Shown here: positions 1-11,622 of the stretch, piece after piece | How positions within the stretch are numbered: position 1 is the stretch's first letter | Layout: every line of letters starts with the position of its first letter | Assembly (NCBI RefSeq): GCF_030272615.1 | Contig: NC_081411.1 | Location: 157,436,471-157,500,470 of the forward strand | Source: Cryptomeria japonica | Taxonomy: Eukaryota; Streptophyta; Pinopsida; Cupressales; Cupressaceae | DNA length: 64,000 bases | Direction: 5' to 3' | Notes under the pieces: generated by a model | Told to the model about the DNA's origin: nothing | The model's database searches: none | The model's input: only the letters and a program-made list of their open reading frames with translations | Made by a program: the position numbers and the translations under genes

Positions 1-1045
1 TATCAATTATCCACTCATTAGAGTTGTCAATGTGAGAGACATGAGCTTTCTTTTTAGACACTTCTTCCTTTACTACTACAAACACTATGTCTTCATTTTC
101 TTCATCTTCTGATTCTTCATCAGTGATACCTTCATCCACAACAACTAGAGAATTTCTTTTGTTTCCTCCTTTATATTTTCTAGAGCTCTCTAGTTTATCC
201 TTATTGTCATTGTTAGGACAATTAGAAGCTATATTTCCTATCTTATTGCAGGAAAAACATTTCAAAGGAAGTTTACCTCTATACTTTCCAGTTCCTTTCG
301 GAAGTCTTTTAGCAAGAAGAGCTTCGAACTCCATCAGAATCTCTTCATCATCCATATCTTTGCATTGTCTAGATTTATAACTGGTACTAGTTTCTTTTCC
401 TTTTTTGGATGGTACAGTAGATGCTTTAAAGGCTGACTCAGTCTTCTGAACACTACCATCATTACTATTCAACTCATATGCAGTTAACTTTGCAATGATA
501 AAATCTAAGGATACCTCGGTTTTATCAATAGACCTTAGTTCCTGGATAGTAGCAACTCTGATTGCATAGATTGGTAACAATGATCTAAGGACTTTACTAA
601 CAATAGTGGTATCATCAATAGTTCCACCAACGCTTCTGATAACACCAACCATAGTGTTAATCCTAATACCATACTGTTGAATGTTCTCACCTTCAACCAT
701 CCTCATATCCTCAAATTTACCTCTAAGGCTTTCTTCCTTAGCTTTCTTTACACGCTCATCACCATAGATGTTTTACAATGCATTCCATACATCCTTAGGT
801 GTATCCTTGTCTTGTACATCAATAAACTCAATGTCTGACAGGTTGCTGATAAGGGCCTCCATGAATTGCCCATTTTCTTGGAACTCTCTCTTTTGATCAT
901 CCGTTAGAGTGCTAGTGGGAGTCACATAGGCATTCTCAACATAGCTCCAGTGTTGAGCACCCATACTCTTGATGTAAATATGCATTATTTCCTTCCATAT
1001 CTTAAAGTTATCTCTATTGAACTTAGGACCTTCCCTCTTCATCAT
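1..1045 (-). pseudogene. gag: Copia-1 gag (and first residues of protease), broken
   Basis: Encodes the Copia capsid/nucleocapsid protein, which packages element RNA in cytoplasmic virus-like particles. The start ATG at 1045-1043 begins MMKREGPKFNRDNFKIW, a typical gag N-terminus (UBN2/DUF4219 type). A TAA at 773-775 falls where Copia-3 has a Glu codon (context NAL-stop-NIYG). Downstream the frame stays open to the window edge. It includes the conserved gag segment around MRMVEGE, a Lys-rich stretch, a zinc knuckle at about 195-245 and an acidic DEESEDEENED segment, and ends in NEWIID, the run-up to the protease DSG motif. The knuckle reads CFSCNKIGNIASNC, so the zinc-binding His is Asn. Closest relative in the window is Copia-3 gag. 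Confidence 0.85.
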
Positions 1046-1100
1046 TACAATAGGATCTTTTACCTCAAGTGGTTAAGCTTATATCACTGAGGACTTGGAG

Positions 1101-1114
1101 GCACTTTGATACTA
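1101..1114 (-). other. Copia-1 primer-binding site (decayed)
   Basis: On the minus strand this reads TAGTATCAAAGTGC, a degenerate form of TGGTATCAGAGC, complementary to the 3' end of initiator-Met tRNA. It lies 2 bp inside the LTR, the same spacing as in Copia-3. Confidence 0.7.
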
Positions 1115-1116
1115 AT

Positions 1117-2546
1117 TGATGAATAATGATGAACAACGGATACCCCAACTAGTACTAAGAGGGGGGGAGGGGTGAATCAGTACAAACAAAAACTCTCTGA
1201 ACAACTTATCTAGCTAAAGGAATACCAACTGGTTATAACCATTAATGAACTTAACCATGACAATACCAATTAAACATAGTAAGACATCAGATACCATAAA
1301 CTGATATGTCTAAACACTTCAAATACGATCAATACTTGATATCAACTTCACCCATAAACATATTCATGTGGTATACTAGTAATACCGTAACCTATTAACC
1401 CTGCATGCATAATCTTTCAACCAAATACATCATTAACATCACATGAAAAATTCATAACATATAACACACAGATTTTACTGTGGAAACCCAAATGGGAAAA
1501 ACCATGGTGGGGATGAATACCCACAAGCTTGTTTTGAACTCTTTTGAAGCTCGCCCTGTTAGGAGCCTAGTTCGGTTAAAGAATTTATAATAAGGTTCTG
1601 CTAGGAACCGATAATGTTAGAGATCACCGGGTTAAGGGATGGCTATATACCTTGTTAAAGGTTGAAACCCTGTTAAAGGTTACCTCTCTAGAGGATTTAA
1701 AGAACTCAATGATCTTGAGTCACCTAGTTACAAGTTTTACAATAAGCTTGTTAAAGCTACATGGTAAAGGGATTTTCCAAATGTTAAAATGGTTAGAAGA
1801 CAACAGGTAAAACTCTGATCTAATAACAACACTACATGCCAAGGCAGATCCTTTTCATTTCCTCTACTCTGCATTCACACTCTACAGTTTTCCTCTTACT
1901 AGTCTGGAAATTATCTCATCACTCGGATACACACAAGATTTTCCAACAACTTTACAATAACAAACATCATCGACCTTATAGACAACAGATAGGTCGGTAA
2001 CATAAACCCTAAACCCTAAGCATCTTAGGTTTACAACATAGACGGTCCAATCCTGACCATCCAAACACATTTCATAGAGCATTACAATTTCAAACAGATC
2101 ACAAGACAATTTGCATCATTCATTCTTCACCGCACATGGGAATTAGTTTCCCATCACGCTTTCTTCTCATACCACTAAGAAGAATGATCATTCCCGAGGT
2201 AGAGTTCAAAAGTGGTCGATCTTCTCATACCTCAATCCTTCATGCGAACAAGGTTGACATGGCACCTCGATCACATCTCTTAGCTAACTCATCACAGAGT
2301 ATCATCGGTTGCATCACACAATATGGATCACCAAACTGATAACCATAGAGCTGAGATTACCAATCGATAGTCACACTTAGTGAAACCCTGACACCGGTTC
2401 ACTACATCTCTTCATGCCTCTTCATACCGGTTCAACAACTTCTTTCAATCTACATACCAGTTCACTTACACTTACTGACATCAATGAAAACATACATTAT
2501 CATCATATCAACATACCGGTTCATCATATGCCAATGATATCCAACA
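1117..2546 (-). repeat. Copia-1 5' LTR
   Basis: About 1430 bp. Read on the minus strand it starts TGTTGG and ends in TCA next to the primer site. It aligns in blocks with the Copia-3 LTRs: the G-run and TGAATCAGTA block near 1158-1180, the paired short words TGTTAAAGG/TTAGGAG around 1550-1760, and the CCGGTTCA-rich U3 at about 2390-2525. Confidence 0.75.
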
Positions 2547-2790
2547 CCCTTTTGCTTTTGGCCTTCCATCAATGTATACAACCACTCATTTACTTTGATC
2601 ATTATCTTTCTATTGTTTATAATTTGCTGATAGTGCATAACTACGCATATCTTTTTATATCGAATAATATGCATCCAAATTTTGTAATTGTAACAAGGTC
2701 TAACATACTCCATCAATTCAGCAACTTTGTCGTAACAGACCTTTATGCCATCCATGTAAAATAGGCCCAAACCATGTAACGACGAAGGTG

Positions 2791-3111
2791 CTATGCGATA
2801 TATCCTCTTGTTAACACAAAATCAGTTTTTATTGGAGGAAGTTCATTGGGTACCCATTTTTTCTCTAGATGTTTGTACCTCAAGGGTACCTCAATTTCGC
2901 CTTTGGTCTCATCATCATAAGAACATGACCCCCCTTGAGCAAGGAAAAATTCCATGCATTTATTGAATTTTCTTCTCATCTTTTGACCTCTAGTTGATCT
3001 CCCTATTTTAGACCTACTACATGTCTCACTTTCGTTGACTATTCCTACATTTCCCTCACTCAAGGAAGACACATCTGACAAATACCTATTTGGTGGTACC
3101 TGCACCATCAA
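2791..3111 (-). CDS. Hypothetical 106-residue basic protein, unrecognised
   Basis: An open frame with a basic middle (around RSTRGQKMRRKFNK, residues 38-51) and a charged C-terminal half. It lies on the same strand as, and downstream of, the CACTA transposase, so it could be a second ORF or a terminal exon of that transposon. No family is recognised and there is no clear promoter. It may be a chance ORF in decayed DNA. Confidence 0.25.
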   Translation of the reverse strand: MMVQVPPNRYLSDVSSLSEGNVGIVNESETCSRSKIGRSTRGQKMRRKFNKCMEFFLAQGGSCSYDDETKGEIEVPLRYKHLEKKWVPNELPPIKTDFVLTRGYIA

Positions 3112-3799
3112 ATCAGAGAGTTAGTTGGTAATGAGAGAGATATTTTTCAAATGAGGCTAATGTTGATGAAGAAGTCAATCGTGAAGTTGACTTTGAGATT
3201 AAAAACTGAATAAGTCCAACTATGGCCTCAAGTGTTAATAACTGTATTAGATTTGCTCCTAATATCGAGGTTTGAAGAATTGAGGAAGTTTATTTTCCTA
3301 GTAGTTTTTTTAAAATAAACTATTCCTATAGGGTGTATTGACTTATACCTGTCGATCCATGAGACTGTGCAGGAACCTCATCAAAGGGGTTCAGGTTCCT
3401 ACACATGTAATTCAATTATCTTATGTTAGCTAAAAGTTACATGATACGTATACTAAAAATTACATAGTACACAACATGAACAACATCAACATTGTAGACA
3501 AGAAGAGTATTAAATAAAAAAAATATGTTGTCATCAAAATCATTGTAAATTTTTTAATTCCTTACCTTTACTTTATGTAGACTATGCAGGATCCTCAACT
3601 AAAGGGTTGACGATGTCTATAGTCAATTACATATTTCCACCAAGTGTGATAGCATCACACAAAATATATAACTGAAATCAACACCATCAATTGAGCATCA
3701 TAAGCATTACATTTGTAAGTTGATAAATAATAAATACATATGTATCATAAAGTATGACATACGTATCATCATATATGTAATTGAGCATCATAAATATCA

Positions 3800-4030
3800 C
3801 ATATGTGTCACCATAAACATGTAATACATAACATATGTATCATTAATCACCATCCATCACATAGGTAATAAACAATCCACATTCTATAGATAAACACAAA
3901 GTTAAAATACTGTCACATATATCATCATAAACATGTAATCTATCACATATGTATTTTAAATCAACATCCATCACATAGCTAATAAACAATGCAAATTCCA
4001 TAAATAAACACAAAGTTTAAAAAATCTCAC
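3800..4030. repeat. Tandem duplication, about 114 bp period
   Basis: Two diverged copies start near 3800 and 3914. Each contains ATAAACATGTAAT, then a CATCCATCACATAG block, then TAATAAACAAT, then ATAAACACAAAGTT. Both are AT-rich and have no coding signal. Confidence 0.75.
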
Positions 4031-4245
4031 ATAAACAGTCACTCTCCCTATCTCCATCTCCTCAGGGTGGCATAGTTTTACTATTAGGACCTACTAGAGG
4101 TGGAGCATGAATTAAAAACATTAAAAGGTGCATCATGAATTAATTATGTAATGGCATTAGAATTACAAAACATAATGAATTAATTATGTAACCATATAAG
4201 TGAAATAAATTTTTATCAAGAAATCAATATTAAATAGATAATATA

Positions 4246-4324
4246 CTAATCACATACCCCAAACATTTCATTCATGTCATTGATCTTCTTCTTCATCCAT
4301 CTCATCATCATGACCATCATGATC

Positions 4325-4388
<64 letters not shown>

Positions 4389-6711
4389 CCACCACCACCA
4401 CCACCACCACCACCACCACCACCACCATCATTGTCTTCGTCACGTCACCATCACCATCACCATCACCATCATCAACTTCTTCTTCTTCATCATCATCAAG
4501 TAAATGTCGATCATGATCATCATCTACATCATCTTCTACTTCTTCAGTATCTTCTTCTTCCATCACATTATACTTTATCGGCCTTCCTCTTGGATCATGT
4601 CTAACAACAAATGACCAACATGGTTTATGTGGAACCTCTGAGTAAAATACATGCTCACATAGCCTTGGAAGAACATAGGGCTCATCCCCAACTTGTTCAA
4701 ATGACCTTGTATTAACCATTATCATGTTCAATAATAGTTCTATTAGGATCATTTTTATTCAGTCGTAGCCTATACCATTTGATGATGAACAAAACTACTT
4801 TGAAGGAATTAAAGTCACACTCAAGTATATCATCCAAAATGCCATAGTATCAATTTTGAGACTTTTGAGGATGTCTACCATTTCTCGATGAAATATTTGT
4901 CACCTCAAAGAGTGTAGTTATCCCATAATCACAAGTTTTCTTTGTGTCATCCAACTTTTTGATGCAAAATTTATGACCATTGCAGCACACAGCATTGTGG
5001 TGTTTGACCTGCAATATGTCAAACATGTAAAGATTATTGCATAATGAGTTGATAAACATATGGGTGATTAATAAATTTATATGTACCTATTTATCTCTTA
5101 AACCATGTGCTAAATGTATTTCCCTTTGCGTAACATTGGAATCTCCATTATGATGAGATTTTTTAACCAATGAAGCCACACCTTTCCATGTTAATGTGTG
5201 ACTAGAATGTTGACAACATTCAATCCATACCGTCATCCAATCAAGATTGTTTGTAATATACAAATGTAGTGCATCCGACTCTCGACCAACTATACAAAAA
5301 ATATATAGACATCTTACAACCAATTTATTTTGAAGTTTAAGAATTAATTAACTACAATAACATCTTATAATTACCTCTCACTTTCCTCAATCTACTTTTC
5401 CTTGTCAAGTACTCCCCTTTGAATTTTTTAATGGGGCTGGGATCCCAAATGCGATCCACATGGATCTTTGCTGCAAACTTAGAAAGATATTCAGAAATGT
5501 ACACCATAGTCTGGTATACCATATATCCCTCCACCATATAACCCTCAGGATGTGCTCTTTATCGAACCAAAGCCTTCAAAAATTTCAAGTTCCTCTCAAC
5601 CATCCACATTGACCTAGTGTGTACAGGTCCACACAATTCAATCTCCTCAACTTGGTGTATGAGGTAGTGTTCTTGTGCATTGAAAAAAATCAAAGCTAGA
5701 CACTTTTGCATTTCACACATTAGATGAGGAATATTTCTCTTCCAATATTTTTAATCTTCTTTATGGATTTATTTACATGACAACCACCTACAAGATATTC
5801 AAGACACAAAAATATATATTACATAACAAGTAAAAAAAATTGCAAATATAATATCTATACAACAAATTGAACAAATATCACTACTTACCTCATGTATTTT
5901 CCAAGATCATATATGACTTTCTTGACATTATTGTCGAAGTGGTCTAGCAGAGATAGAGGTAGAATGTACTTGCAACAATTATTAAATTATCTTTTCATTT
6001 TTTTCTAACATAATACAATGAAAAGTACATGCGCAGTATACAAATATATAGTAAATACACAAGAACATGAATTATCTTAATGAAGTTATTCCAATCATGC
6101 ATTTTCATTAATGCCTTGATGACCTTCACGATCATCAATCACATCATCACTGAACCAAAAATGATAGAAAAAATGTTTTATGACATAAACCATTAGATGG
6201 AATGGTATTACCTTGATTATTAATTATATTATACTCCAACTTCAACAAGTGAGGTGTCATTCTTTATGGCTTTGATGTATTCTCTTCTTTCCCACTGAAA
6301 AGATGTTTTTCTGTATTTTGATACTTATTATTTTTGTGGAGAAAGTGCCTATACTCATCAAACACCTGCTTTCCTAAACTTTTTGAATGATGAGATTTAA
6401 TCTTTGGACCACAAACTGGATGTGTAAATTTTCCTTTTGTTTGAAGACCTACAAGATAATGTATAATTGGATTAAATATGTTAATTTTTTTAATTATAAT
6501 TATCGTGTGAAACTTGAACACTATAACCTACCACAAAAATGTGTTAGCCCTGGGGCATCATGTATTGTCTATACAAGCATCTCATGGAGTGCAACTTGTC
6601 TTTGTCCTATTTGTCTAGAGATGTCATACATAGTGACACCATTCCATAACTCTAGGTACTCATCGATAAGAGGCTTAATATATACATTCATATCTTTAAC
6701 TTGATACTTAC
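4246..6711 (-). pseudogene. CACTA (En/Spm) TNP2-type transposase, 3' half, decayed
   Basis: Continuation of the transposase gene whose 5' half is at 13232-14556. Recognisable TNP2 segments occur in order on the minus strand. KYQVKDMNVYIKPLIDEYLELW (6711 down) continues directly from the 5' half. Next are GLQTKGKFTHPVCGPK and GKEENTSKP (6450-6264), then the DUF4218-like VHTRSMWMVERNLKFLKALV and EGYMVYQTMVYISEYL (about 5630-5440), then HHNAVCCNGHKF (about 5000). Last is a DUF4216-like C-terminus, DEPYVLPRLCEHVFYSEVP and RGRPIKY (4690-4570), with an acidic tail. Introns separate several blocks and stops and frameshifts occur between them, so it is inactive. Family role: a DDE-type transposase that acts in the nucleus on the transposon ends. 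Confidence 0.85.
4309..4476. repeat. CAT/CAC trinucleotide microsatellite
   Basis: A long run of CAT triplets (about 4321-4386) is followed by CAC triplets (about 4386-4425) and a short CATCAC tract. On the minus strand it falls in the acidic C-terminal tail of the CACTA transposase. In one frame it gives Asp and Gly runs and in the listed frame Met and Val runs, so slippage has shifted the frame here. Confidence 0.9.
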
Positions 6712-6787
6712 CTAATCGAATGAACAAAAACATTACATAATTATTATGACCATTTTACTGTAATATTTATAATTAAATGTAGATGAC

Positions 6788-6792
6788 TATTA
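6788..6792. repeat. Copia-2 target-site duplication, left (TATTA)
   Basis: TATTA immediately precedes the 5' LTR and is repeated at 13214-13218 immediately after the 3' LTR. Confidence 0.95.
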
Positions 6793-6920
6793 TGTTAATG
6801 CATGGTAGCTTATGCAAGATAAGATCTTCCTAACCTTCCTTGTTCTGTTATTTATCTACATGCTTCATGTCTGATTTATATTGCATATGATTATCGGATT
6901 GTACAAACATTGCTTAACAT

Positions 6921-7013
6921 TATGCTATCGGGCTAACAACCCGATAGCATATTAATGTCAATTGTTAATTGGCATTAATATGCTATCGGGGTATTAACCC
7001 GATAGCATATTAA
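6921..7013 (+). promoter_or_regulatory. Twin TATCGGG hairpins in the Copia-2 LTR
   Basis: Two adjacent perfect inverted repeats, 12 bp and 16 bp stems with 7-nt loops, share the core GCTATCGGG/CCCGATAGC. More copies of the half-site follow. The position in U3 suggests an enhancer or protein-binding array; that role is inference. Confidence 0.6.
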
Positions 7014-7416
7014 ATGCTATAAGTTATCAGGTTAAATTCACCGATACATACTTGCTATTGGGTGCATAAACATTGGCACCGATTCACATCAGTTATCAGG
7101 CTTAATTATATCGGGCGTATTTGTTATCGAGTTTAATGAATACACCACTTCATTTGGCATTAACATTGGTTAACAAATGCACTGGTTGGATTATATACAT
7201 CACGCACTTTGAATCATCAGTGTTTATATGAACTGATTCATTATATTGATCAATCATTATATTATGATATTACAATATGCTATTGGGGGTTTTTGAACCG
7301 ATAATCAACATTGTGTTAATGGTATAATTTTAAAGGCACCCATCAATGGGTGCATTGATTGGTCATGCCTAAAAGGCATGACCGGTCAATACACCGATTG
7401 ACTGGTTGCCTAAATG

Positions 7417-7424
7417 ATATATAT
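7417..7424 (+). promoter_or_regulatory. Candidate TATA box of the Copia-2 5' LTR
   Basis: ATATATAT about 170 bp before the LTR end, at the position expected for a U3/R promoter. It is conserved in the 3' LTR near 13038-13045. Confidence 0.45.
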
Positions 7425-7592
7425 GCCAATTGAATTCATCAGGAGAAGACATAGAAAATATTAAATGATCTCTCTCCTTCAGACCTGCAGATAAAAATTA
7501 GACTTATTAGACATTGACTCAATTCCTCATATCCATATATAGCATTCATAGTTCATAACTTGTTCTTTAATTGAAATTGAAATAACTTTACA

Positions 7593-7604
7593 TGGTATCA
7601 GAGC
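7593..7604 (+). other. Copia-2 primer-binding site (initiator-Met tRNA)
   Basis: TGGTATCAGAGC directly abuts the LTR end, a perfect complement to the 3' end of plant initiator-Met tRNA. Confidence 0.95.
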
Positions 7605-7681
7605 CAAGGTAATCGAACCTAAGGCTATTCAATTTTGATAAAATTCAAGGACTAAGTTACAAACTACATCACATTTCCATA

Positions 7682-8470
7682 ATGGCCAACGCTATCAGAT
7701 TCGAAGATAGACTCGGAGGTAGCGAAGATTTTTCAGCTTGGAAGTTTAGAATCAAAATGATTTTAAGAGAAAACAAAGTTGATTCATATGTCCAAACTAA
7801 AAGTGTACATCCAGAAGATGAAACTGAGAAATCCACATGGATCGAGGGAAATGATAAGGCTATTAAAATAATAGTGGATGGGGTAAGAAATAATATAATG
7901 CCCATCATTAGAAAGCAGGAGACAACTTATAACATGTTCAAGGCACTTGAAAGGACATTTGAGATATCAAATACAAGTCATACTCTGGCATTAAAATGAG
8001 AGATCAACCATATCAGTATGAACAAAGGGGAGACAATTAACTCCTACTTCATGAGGATATCAAGCCTAAGAGATGACCTAGCTTCCCTTGGATACGACAT
8101 CCAAAGCGAAGAGTTAACACTCATTTCTCTAGATGGATTGCCTAGTGGATGGAACACATTCATCCAAGGCATCAGTGCTAGGTCCAAATATCCTAAGTTT
8201 GAAAGACTAAGAGATGACTGTCTACAAGAAGAATCTAGATTGAACAAGGTAGGAATAAAACAGAAGAATATAGATGAAGACTTGCAAGTCCTAAATACAA
8301 ACATCAATAAGAAGTACAAAAAGAAGCAATTCAGGAAAAGAAAAGCTAAACAAGGCAAGATTACTTCTAAGAAAGACCTATCACATGTTCAATGTTATAG
8401 GTGCGACAAATTTGGACACTATGTTGCAAACTGTCCGGAGAAAGGGAAGCAAGCCACATTTGCAAAGTGA
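7682..8470 (+). pseudogene. gag: Copia-2 gag with one internal stop
   Basis: Capsid/nucleocapsid protein, about 262 codons. ATG at 7682 lies 78 bp after the primer site. The N-terminus has the Copia gag pattern (RLGGSEDFSAWKFRIKMIL). A TGA at 7997-7999 (context ALK-stop-EIN) interrupts the frame, consistent with a CGA-to-TGA change, and the same frame reopens through 8018-8470. The C-terminus is Lys-rich and ends with an intact CCHC zinc knuckle, CYRCDKFGHYVANC, at 8393-8434. The pol frame overlaps in another phase, so an indel near 8460 separates gag from pol in what was presumably one polyprotein. Confidence 0.92.
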
Positions 8471-11400
8471 GGAAATCTAGAAGAGAAAATGACTCCGAGA
8501 ACTATGTCCTCTACTCAGCACTTACAAGCCATGCTTCAAACAAGTCTAACTCATGGTTGATCGACAGTGGTTCATCTAGACACATCACCAGCTTTAGAGA
8601 AATACTAGACTCCATGATAGAGAAAGATGACGAGGAAGTGACCATCAGAGACGATTCTTCACATCAAGTTAGAGGAATTGGAACCTACACCATCAAACTG
8701 AAGACAGGCATGTCACTACAACTTGAAGAAGTACTATATGTTCCAGGCATCAAAAGAAATCTAATCTCCATATTAGCACTAGAAGATCAAGGATACAGAG
8801 TGACCTTCATGGAAAACAAGGTGTTGGCTTGGCCAAAGAGATCCTCCATCAAAGATGCTAAGGTCATTGGTCGAAGACAAGGCTATTTATATGAGCTATG
8901 TATAGAGCCCAATCTAGCATTGATCCATGAAGCAACTAATGCAAATGAAGTATGGCACAAGAGATTAGGCCATCTGAATTATAGAGCTTTGTCAACTATG
9001 GGAAACCTTGTCATAGGTCTACCTAAGTTGAAGCAATATCATTCAGAGGCATGCAAAGGGTGTGTCTTAGGTAAAAATACCAAAAGTGCATTTCAAAATA
9101 GTACTAGGAAAACTAGCAAAGTTTTGGAGTTAATTCATTCTGATGTATGTGGACCTATGTCCGTACCCTCACTAGGGGGATTTTTGTAATATGTAATTTT
9201 TGGTGATGACTACTCTAGGAAGATGTGGATCTACTTTCTGAAATGTAAAGAATCAGAAGAGATCCTAAGTAGGTTTAAAGAGTTTAAAACATTAACAGAA
9301 AATCCCTCTGAAAAAAAAATTAAAACCTTAAGAACTGACAATGGGGGGGAATACACATTAGGACTATTTAAAGACTTTTGTAAAAATTCTAGGATTAAGA
9401 GGGAGTTGACAATACCTTATAATCCACAACAAAATGGAGTAGCTGAAAGGAAAAATAGGACCATAGTAGAAGCTGCCAAAGCCATGATACTAGATCAAAA
9501 TCTAAACTTGAACCTTTGGGCAGAAGCAAATAACACTGTTGTGTACATACAAAATAGATGTCCTCATTCACACCTTGAAGATAAAACTCCTGAGGAAGTC
9601 TTTACCAAGACAAAACCAGATATCAGCCATCTTAGGATATTTGGGTGTCCGGTCTATATTCATGTACCTAAAGAGAAAAGACTAGAACTAGAACCCTTTG
9701 GAAAAAGGGGAATACTTGTAGGATACAGTGAAACTTGTAAAGCCTACAGAATCTATGTACAAGGGTAGAGAAATATTGAACTCAGTAGGGATGTAATCTT
9801 CGAAGAAGATTTAGCCTTCAAAAGGGCCCAAAGTACAATAGAACCTGAAATTCACAATCCTACTCCTAACCTAGAAGAAGAACCTACTCCTGAGCTTCAG
9901 AGGGTGTATCTTGAGGAAAATATAAGTGAAACACAAGACCCACCTATAAATAATCGCAAGAAAAGACCACTATGGGCCACCAAAACTGTAGCAGAAGCTC
10001 AGAAGTTCGCTGCTCCTTCAAGAACCTTCAGGGAAAGCAAGAGGCCTAATAAATTCATCAACTATGTTGCACTTATGAATGATCTCTCTAAAGTTGAACC
10101 TAACAATGTTTCAGATGCACTCAAACATCAAGTATGGATAGATGCCATGACTAAAGAATATCAATCCATTATGAAGAATGATGTTTGGGAGATTGTTCCT
10201 AGGCCAACCAAGAAGTCTATTGTGTCTTCTAAATGGTTGTTTAAAATCAAGCATGCTGCAGATGGTAGTATTGAAAAACACAAGGCCAGATTTGTAGCTA
10301 GAGGGTTCTCACAGAAGGAAGGAATAGATTACAAAGAAACATTTGCACCTATTGCCAGGTACACATTAGTAAGAGTTGTCCTAGCCATTGCAATAGTAAA
10401 GGGGTGGAAGGTACATCAGATGGATGTTAAGACACCATTCCTAAATGGCGAGATCATGGAAGAAGTCTACTTAGAGCAACCTGAAGGGTTTTAAATTCAT
10501 GATGTAGAGTCTCATGTGTGTAGACTCAAGAAAGCTCTCTATGGGCTCAAACAGGCTCCTAGAGCCTAGTATGAAAGAATTGACACCTATCTCTCAAAGC
10601 TGGGTTTCTCTAAGAATGATGCAGATCCTAATCTCTACCTCAAAAGAAATAAAGGTGATATGTTAATATTAAATTTATATATTGATGAATTATTAGTCAT
10701 AGGAGATGATCACCTAATAGATCAATGCAAGAAAGATCTATCCACAGAATTTGATATGAAAGACTTAGGGCTTCTTCATTACTTCCTAGGATTGGAAGTA
10801 TGGCAGAATTTTGATAATATTGTACTGAACCAAGGGAAGTACTCCTTGGACATATTGACAAGATTTGGAATGATAAACTGTAGACCCATGACCTCTCCTA
10901 TGGAAACCAACTTCCATAAACTTAAAGAAGCAGCAGTAGAATCAAGACCTACTAACCCCACTCAATACAGGCAGATGATTGGGTCCCTGATGTATCTAGT
11001 AAACACAAGGCTAGATATCTACTATGTTGTTAATGCCTTAAGTCAGTTCATGTGTGAACCTAAGGAGATACACCTGGTTGCAGTAAAGAATATAATGAGA
11101 TATCTACAAGGTACCCTAAAGCTTGGTCTTAAATATGAAAAGATTGACATAGATCTGCATGAATTTACATATTCAGATTGGGCTAGCAGTGTAACTGACA
11201 GAAAGAGCACTTCAGGGTACTGCTTCAGTTTAGGGTCAGCCATGATATCCTAGATTAGCAGAAAACAATCTTCAGTAGCTCAGAGTTCCACAGAGGCTGA
11301 ATATATTGCAGCTTCAATGGCTGCCCGAGAAGCAGTATGGCTAAGGAAATTGTTCGTGGGATTATTTGGAGAACCTATGAAACCTACAGTCATTCAGTGT

Positions 11401-11622
11401 GATAATCAAAGTTGTATAAAACTCTCTGTAAATCCATTATTTCATGACAGGTCCAAACATATTGAGATTCCATATCACTATGTACGAGATATGGTTGACA
11501 GGAATGTGATAAAGTTAGAATATGTGTGTACAGGAGATCAGACTGTAGATATTCTGACCAAACCACTTTCCATAGTGAAGGTTGATCACTTCAGAAAGGG
11601 TTTAGGTATGATAGAAAGGTAA
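8401..11622 (+). pseudogene. pol: Copia-2 pol: protease, integrase, RT, RNase H, with stops
   Basis: One reading frame holds the full Copia pol. Protease has WLIDSGSSRHIT (Asp codon near 8563). The GAG-preintegrase region follows at about 8948-9080. The integrase core shows the D-D-E residues in HSDVCGPM, RTDNGGEY and NGVAERKNR (about 9140-9460). RT runs from WLFKIKHAADG through HQMDVK to about 11000, and RNase H shows SSTEAEY and KPTVIQCDNQS (11100-11560). The RT catalytic box reads YIDE rather than YVDD (codon 10687-10689). Stops lie at 9187, 9766, 10492, 10567 and 11251. Those at 10567 and 11251 replace Trp in CTGG context and that at 9766 replaces a probable Gln (CAG). It is not functional. 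Confidence 0.95.

Larger units (their letters stand above)
1..2546 (-). mobile_element. Copia-1: left-truncated Ty1/Copia LTR retrotransposon
   Basis: Minus-strand Copia element whose pol and 3' LTR lie beyond the left edge. From right to left it holds a 5' LTR (1117-2546), a decayed primer-binding site (1101-1114) and gag (1045 down to 1, running into the start of protease). It is the same family as Copia-3: gag starts with the same residues MMKREGPK, both LTRs carry a G-run followed by a conserved TGAATCAGTA/TAAATCAGTA block, and both U3 regions are full of CCGGTTCA words. The target duplication cannot be tested because the other end is missing. The outer LTR end is set at the CCAACA before 2547 by analogy with Copia-3. 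Confidence 0.85.
2547..4245. other. Low-information stretch, probably the 3' end region of the CACTA relic
   Basis: AT-rich DNA between Copia-1 and the transposase C-terminus. It contains one modest open frame (2791-3111) and a tandem duplication (3800-4030). I looked for a CACTACAAA-type terminal inverted repeat and did not find one. Confidence 0.4.
6793..7592 (+). repeat. Copia-2 5' LTR
   Basis: 800 bp, starting TGTTAATGCA and ending CTTTACA. It contains two inverted repeats built on TATGCTATCGGG (stems 6921-6932/6940-6951 and 6975-6990/6998-7013) and further TATCGGG-type words up to about 7300. An ATATATAT box lies at about 7417-7424. Confidence 0.97.

Noticed and set aside
87-380. Plus-strand Ser-rich ORF
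   Set aside because: It is the antisense shadow of Copia-1 gag, including its zinc knuckle.
4274-4516. Poly-Ile/Thr/Ser membrane-like ORF
   Set aside because: Pure translation of the CAT/CAC microsatellite opposite the transposase tail.
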